64,000 nt of DNA, taken from Ilyomonas sp965199845. GTDB taxonomy: Bacteria > Bacteroidota > Bacteroidia > Chitinophagales > Chitinophagaceae. The position numbers were made by a program, and so were the translations under genes. The first letter of the stretch is position 1, and each line of letters begins with the position of its first letter. Below the pieces are notes generated by a model. It did no database searches. It saw only the letters and a program-made list of their open reading frames with translations, and was not told the origin of the DNA. This document shows positions 60,801 through 64,000 of the stretch, piece by piece. The stretch lies in contig CBDATZ010000038.1 of assembly GCA_965199845.1 (NCBI GenBank), forward strand, positions 124,001 through 188,000, given 5' to 3'.

Positions 60801-63263
60801 TTACAACCTGATGTTTACCGCAATTACGCCATTAACACCAGCCATTGGAAAATAATAATTTTCGGTAACCGGGAAGCTGTCGTAATTATAAGAAAATGTA
60901 TAACCATTTGGTTCATATTTCCGGTTGAAAACGTTATTGATTTGACCAATAATACTCCATTCTGTAAACACCACTTTTTTAAACGTATAAATTAAACGGG
61001 CATCTTCTGTAAAGTAATCGCGCAGACTTCTGGCTTTGTTTTGTGTGTTATCTAAATATTGACGCGATACATATTTACTTAACAAACCAATCTCGAAATT
61101 TTTAACCGGCAATATATTGACAGAGCCATTGGCAACAATGTTTGGAGAAAAAGAAATATCAGTTTTATTATGCTGAATTTCCTGCTGACCTGTCCAATTA
61201 AAATCAGCATCATATTCATCTACATATTCTGTAAACGATTTTATTTTATTACGGCTGAAAGTGCCGCCTGCATTGATGTTCAACCATTGATTTATTTTGG
61301 CACCAGCCTGCAATTCGATACCAGCGCGATAGCTGTTCGGAACATTTACGCGTGTATAAGAACCTACATCGTTTACCTTTCCGGTTAGCACCAACTGGTC
61401 TTTATACAACATATAATACAAGGTTGCGCCCCAGTTAAATATTTTGCCAGCCTGCGAAATGCCGCCTTCAAAATCGTGCAAAATTTCTTTCTTTGGTTGC
61501 GCTGTTACACCCGCTTCAAAGTCATCACGGTTTGGTTCTTTGCCAGCCATTGCATAACTGATGTATGCATTCCAGTTATTCTTCAAATAACTAAAACCAG
61601 CTTTCGGGTTAAAAAAGTTCATGTCTCTGTCAATGTATAATTTCGGGTTGTCTTCAAACCCATTCATTTTATACATTACACGGCGATATTGCACATCACC
61701 AAAAAAGCTAAATGCGTTATCAAATTGATGCAGCCATTTCAGGTACAGATTCGCATCTTGTTTGTACGCTGTAAGATGGTAATATTCCCAATCTTTTGGC
61801 GCGCCGCCATTTGCAGTCCATATCACATTGCCATAATGCAAACCATCATACTTTGAATAACTTCCGCCAAAAGTCAGCTCGTCGGTTCTTGTTTTTTGTT
61901 GCAAAGAAAAAGTAGCTCCGTAGAAATAATTATCTAACCAGCGATCTCTGATCAAATCCGTTTTTGCAATTGTATCGTTGCCAAAAACAACATCGGAAAG
62001 CCCGTAATTGCTGTATTTCTGGTCGTATTTGTATTCTTCGTAATAACCTTTTCCGCGTGTAAGAAAGGTAGCTATATTTAAAGAAAGATGCGGTGCGAGC
62101 GATTGATTAAAGAACAACTGGTAATTATCCTGCTGGTAATTGTCGGTTTGGTTTGGATAATTGTATAAATTGTATTTTCTCTTACTGCTGCTGAACAAAT
62201 TCGCCGAATCGGAAGGCGTAAAAAAGTAAGTGCCGATATTGTTTTGATAAAAATTTTTCAGGTCGTCAGGCGTTCCAAACAACTTGGCTTCCGGCACGCC
62301 GTTCCAGGCTTGATATGTTTTTTCTTTGCCGGTAAAAATATTAAATCGCAACGATGTTTTGTTGTTAAAATAAGCCGTGGAAAAATACAACGATTGCAGG
62401 TTGCTGCTGGCTCTGTCTATAAAACCATCGCTGGTAATGCGGCTCAGCCTCGCATCAATAGTAAAGTGGTCATTCAACAAACCGCTTCCTACTTTTACGG
62501 TATTCTTCCAGGTATTGAAAGAACCATAACTGTTGTTGAATTCAGCGTAAGCCGTATCGTGTCTTTCATTTGTACTCAAATTAATTGTAGCACCAAAAGC
62601 GCCGGTTCCATTAGTTGATGTTCCTGCGCCGCGCTGTATTTGTATTGAGCTGACAGAAGACGCAAAATCAGGCAAATCAACAAAATAACTTTGCTGACTT
62701 TCCGCATCATTAAATGGAATTCCGTTGAGCGTTACATTAATGCGCGTAGCATCGGTTCCGCGAATGCGAATGCCGGTATAACCAACGCCATTTCCGGCAT
62801 CGGAATTTACCACAACAGATGGTGTTTGGTTTAATAGAAACGGTAAATCCTGCGCCACATTATTCTTTTGAATATCGGCGCTGCTCAAATTGGTTTTAGT
62901 AAACGGCGCTCTGTCGGAAGCTCTGACAGACCTGACTTCCAGCGGTTCTAATGCATAATTATCATCTTGCAATACAAAGCTTAGTGTTATATCATTTGTT
63001 CTGGCTAAGACTTTTTGCGAAGCCATTATTTTACCAATATAATCTGCGGTTACAGAAATGCTGCTAGCAGATATGTTAGCAAAAGAAAATTCACCATTTA
63101 CATTGGTAATGACTGTTGTTTTTTTGCCATTGGCGTTTGTGGTTACAGTTGCACCTTGCAACGGCATTTTGTCTTTGTTTGTTACGGTGCCTTTTACGGT
63201 TACTTGCGCGTGTACAACAACAGCGAGTAAAAGTGCTGTTATTGTTCCCAACATGTTCTTCAT
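60801..63263 (-). CDS. TonB-dependent outer membrane receptor, thiamine-controlled
   Basis: 820 residues from MKNMLGTITALLLAVVVHAQ at 63263. Domains: carboxypeptidase-regulatory-like N-terminal domain (VTVKGTVTNKDKMPLQGATV, residues ~20-100), plug (residues ~120-250; AQDLPFLLNQTPSVVVNSDA, YTGIRIRGTDATRINVTLNG, SVSSIQIQRGAGTSTNGTGA) and a 22-strand-type barrel to the C-terminus. The TPP riboswitch at 63341-63423 lies in its leader, so uptake of thiamine, its phosphates or a precursor is the likely job, energised by TonB. No SusD partner follows. In other Bacteroidota such thiamine-regulated receptors are known by this arrangement. The start follows the signal peptide; the frame opens 32 codons earlier inside leader DNA. 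Confidence 0.93.
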   Translation of the reverse strand: MKNMLGTITALLLAVVVHAQVTVKGTVTNKDKMPLQGATVTTNANGKKTTVITNVNGEFSFANISASSISVTADYIGKIMASQKVLARTNDITLSFVLQDDNYALEPLEVRSVRASDRAPFTKTNLSSADIQKNNVAQDLPFLLNQTPSVVVNSDAGNGVGYTGIRIRGTDATRINVTLNGIPFNDAESQQSYFVDLPDFASSVSSIQIQRGAGTSTNGTGAFGATINLSTNERHDTAYAEFNNSYGSFNTWKNTVKVGSGLLNDHFTIDARLSRITSDGFIDRASSNLQSLYFSTAYFNNKTSLRFNIFTGKEKTYQAWNGVPEAKLFGTPDDLKNFYQNNIGTYFFTPSDSANLFSSSKRKYNLYNYPNQTDNYQQDNYQLFFNQSLAPHLSLNIATFLTRGKGYYEEYKYDQKYSNYGLSDVVFGNDTIAKTDLIRDRWLDNYFYGATFSLQQKTRTDELTFGGSYSKYDGLHYGNVIWTANGGAPKDWEYYHLTAYKQDANLYLKWLHQFDNAFSFFGDVQYRRVMYKMNGFEDNPKLYIDRDMNFFNPKAGFSYLKNNWNAYISYAMAGKEPNRDDFEAGVTAQPKKEILHDFEGGISQAGKIFNWGATLYYMLYKDQLVLTGKVNDVGSYTRVNVPNSYRAGIELQAGAKINQWLNINAGGTFSRNKIKSFTEYVDEYDADFNWTGQQEIQHNKTDISFSPNIVANGSVNILPVKNFEIGLLSKYVSRQYLDNTQNKARSLRDYFTEDARLIYTFKKVVFTEWSIIGQINNVFNRKYEPNGYTFSYNYDSFPVTENYYFPMAGVNGVIAVNIRL

Positions 63264-63340
63264 TCGTTTCTTTTTTGAATGTTTTGAAATGATGAGAACA
63301 GGAAATGTGGCTAACGGAGAGGAGAGTATAAAATATATCT

Positions 63341-63423
63341 GCCTTCCCTTCGCAGGCATTACCCTGTTCAGGTTCTACGGGTGTAATCTCAGCTTGCCAT
63401 TTACGGCATAAGCACCCCGGGAA
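63341..63423 (-). promoter_or_regulatory. TPP (THI-element) riboswitch
   Basis: Minus-strand sequence reads CCGGGGTGC ... GCTGAGATTACACCC ... GAACCTGAACAGGGTAATGC ... CTGCGAAGGGAAGGCAG, with the conserved THI-box core: GGGGTGC stem, CUGAGA, ACCC, GAACCUGA and the GCGAAGGGA three-way junction. The element ends about 78 nt before the TonB receptor ATG at 63263. TPP binding would be expected to repress the receptor, through termination or start-codon sequestration; which one is not decided here. Confidence 0.95.
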
Positions 63424-63477
63424 ATAAAAAAATATGTTCTGCAAAAGAATTTGTAAAGAAAATAATCAAATACAATT

Positions 63478-63546
63478 TTTATGTTACCATCGTCCGAAAC
63501 TCCGGTTGAGCTTTCGTTGTGTCACTCACTTCAACGTTCTGAACAA
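63478..63546 (-). repeat. dispersed ~65-bp repeat, copy 3
   Basis: Minus strand: TCAGAACGTTGAAGTGAGTG, ACACAACGAAAGCTCAACCG, GAGTTTCGGACGATGGTAAC, ATAAAA. The best-preserved copy. It lies upstream of the riboswitch, about where the promoter of the TonB receptor should be. Confidence 0.75.
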
Positions 63547-63672
63547 TGATTAAGCTTCGTGTAACCGATTACCAAAACAAATACCTTTTGCGGCGGCAAA
63601 GTAAAGACAGAATTTTCATAAACTTGTAACCTTTTATCATCATCTTCGTTCCGTTAGTATTAATTTAGAAAA

Positions 63673-64000
63673 ATGAAAAAACTGGTTGCAATCGTTATAT
63701 TGATGTTGGCATTAAAGGCGCAAGCTCAGAACCTGGTTTACGATGCCAATGCGGAAGTAAGAAAAGTGGGCGCGTTCAATGGAATCAGTGCCGGCGGCGG
63801 CATTACTTTATATGTTTCGCAAGGCAAAGAACAAGCGATTGCCGTAAGCGCCGACGATGAAAAAAATGTAAGCAAAATAAAAACAGAAGTCAAAGATGGC
63901 GTGCTCAAAATTTATATTGATGCTGCCATGTGGAACAACTGGAGCTGGGGCAATAAAAAGATAAAAGCCTATGTAACCGTTACCGATTTAAACAAGCTGG
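63673..64000 (+). CDS. GIN-domain (DUF2807) protein, 3' end beyond window
   Basis: 109 codons are visible from ATG 63673. Signal peptide MKKLVAIVILMLALKAQAQ, then the GIN-domain start (VRKVGAFNGISAGGGITLYV) followed by the family pattern DGVLKIYIDAAMWNNWSW and KKIKAYVTVTDLNKL. Exported; function unknown. Second member of this family in the window. Purine-rich sequence before the ATG; no consensus -7 box at a good distance. Confidence 0.88.
   Translation, partial: MKKLVAIVILMLALKAQAQNLVYDANAEVRKVGAFNGISAGGGITLYVSQGKEQAIAVSADDEKNVSKIKTEVKDGVLKIYIDAAMWNNWSWGNKKIKAYVTVTDLNKL

Noticed and set aside
1..64000. tRNA, rRNA genes, CRISPR arrays, prophage or replication origin
   Set aside because: No cloverleaf with a GGTTCGAATCC-type arm, no rRNA core sequence, no regular repeat-spacer array and no structural phage genes were seen on reading.

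Overview
The window is chromosomal DNA from a member of the Bacteroidota, most likely the Chitinophagaceae or a close relative. This rests on family content (DUF4836, DUF5686, DUF3098, DUF6089-type and GIN/DUF2807 proteins, the long two-part IspG, TonB-dependent and carboxypeptidase-regulatory-like outer membrane proteins), on A/T-rich leaders without clear Shine-Dalgarno sequences, and on several TAnnTTTG -7 boxes. I see no rRNA, tRNA or CRISPR array. The annotation comes from reading the sequence only; family names rest on motifs I recognise, not on database searches.

Layout. 1-2.4 kb: a patatin-like phospholipase and a TIR/deoxyribosyltransferase-like protein cut by the window edge, a possible defence pair. 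2.9-4.9 kb: dxs. 5.07-8.53 kb: an intact IS1595-type transposon with perfect 24-bp ends, an 8-bp target duplication and three cargo genes, inserted exactly at the stop codon of a DUF4836 lipoprotein gene. 10.3-12.4 kb: the paired radical-SAM/TIGR03915 DNA-repair genes. 12.8-21.7 kb: a LuxR-type regulator, ispG, a GH3 beta-glucosidase, pnuC with an NR-kinase-like gene, and two oxidoreductases. 21.8-24.3 kb: two outer-membrane/lipoprotein genes broken by about nine +1 frameshifts, mostly at short homopolymers. 24.5-33 kb: proS, a 54-residue membrane protein, pyrophosphatase, a DUF5686 protein and a penicillin acylase. 33-38.5 kb: a frameshifted Dam-type methylase, an arginine deiminase/CtlX pair, msrA and an exported methyltransferase. 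38.8-49.2 kb: ftsX, leuS, hutU, two DUF421 paralogs with zinc-ribbon tails, and a sigma/anti-sigma pair. 49.3-64 kb: the DNA ligase/exonuclease pair, a DMT transporter, a cassette-like gene, GIN-domain proteins, an M20 dipeptidase, nadK, a BamA/TamA-like protein and a TonB-dependent receptor under a TPP riboswitch.

Themes: isoprenoid precursors (dxs, ispG), pyridine nucleotides (pnuC, NR kinase, nadK), arginine/citrulline breakdown, thiamine-controlled uptake, and envelope biogenesis. The strongest leads are the sigma/anti-sigma pair whose anti-sigma polypeptide appears to run from cytoplasm to outer membrane, the cargo-bearing IS1595 element, the patatin/TIR-like pair, the thiamine-riboswitch receptor, and several dispersed repeat families, two of which seem to have entered coding sequence in frame.
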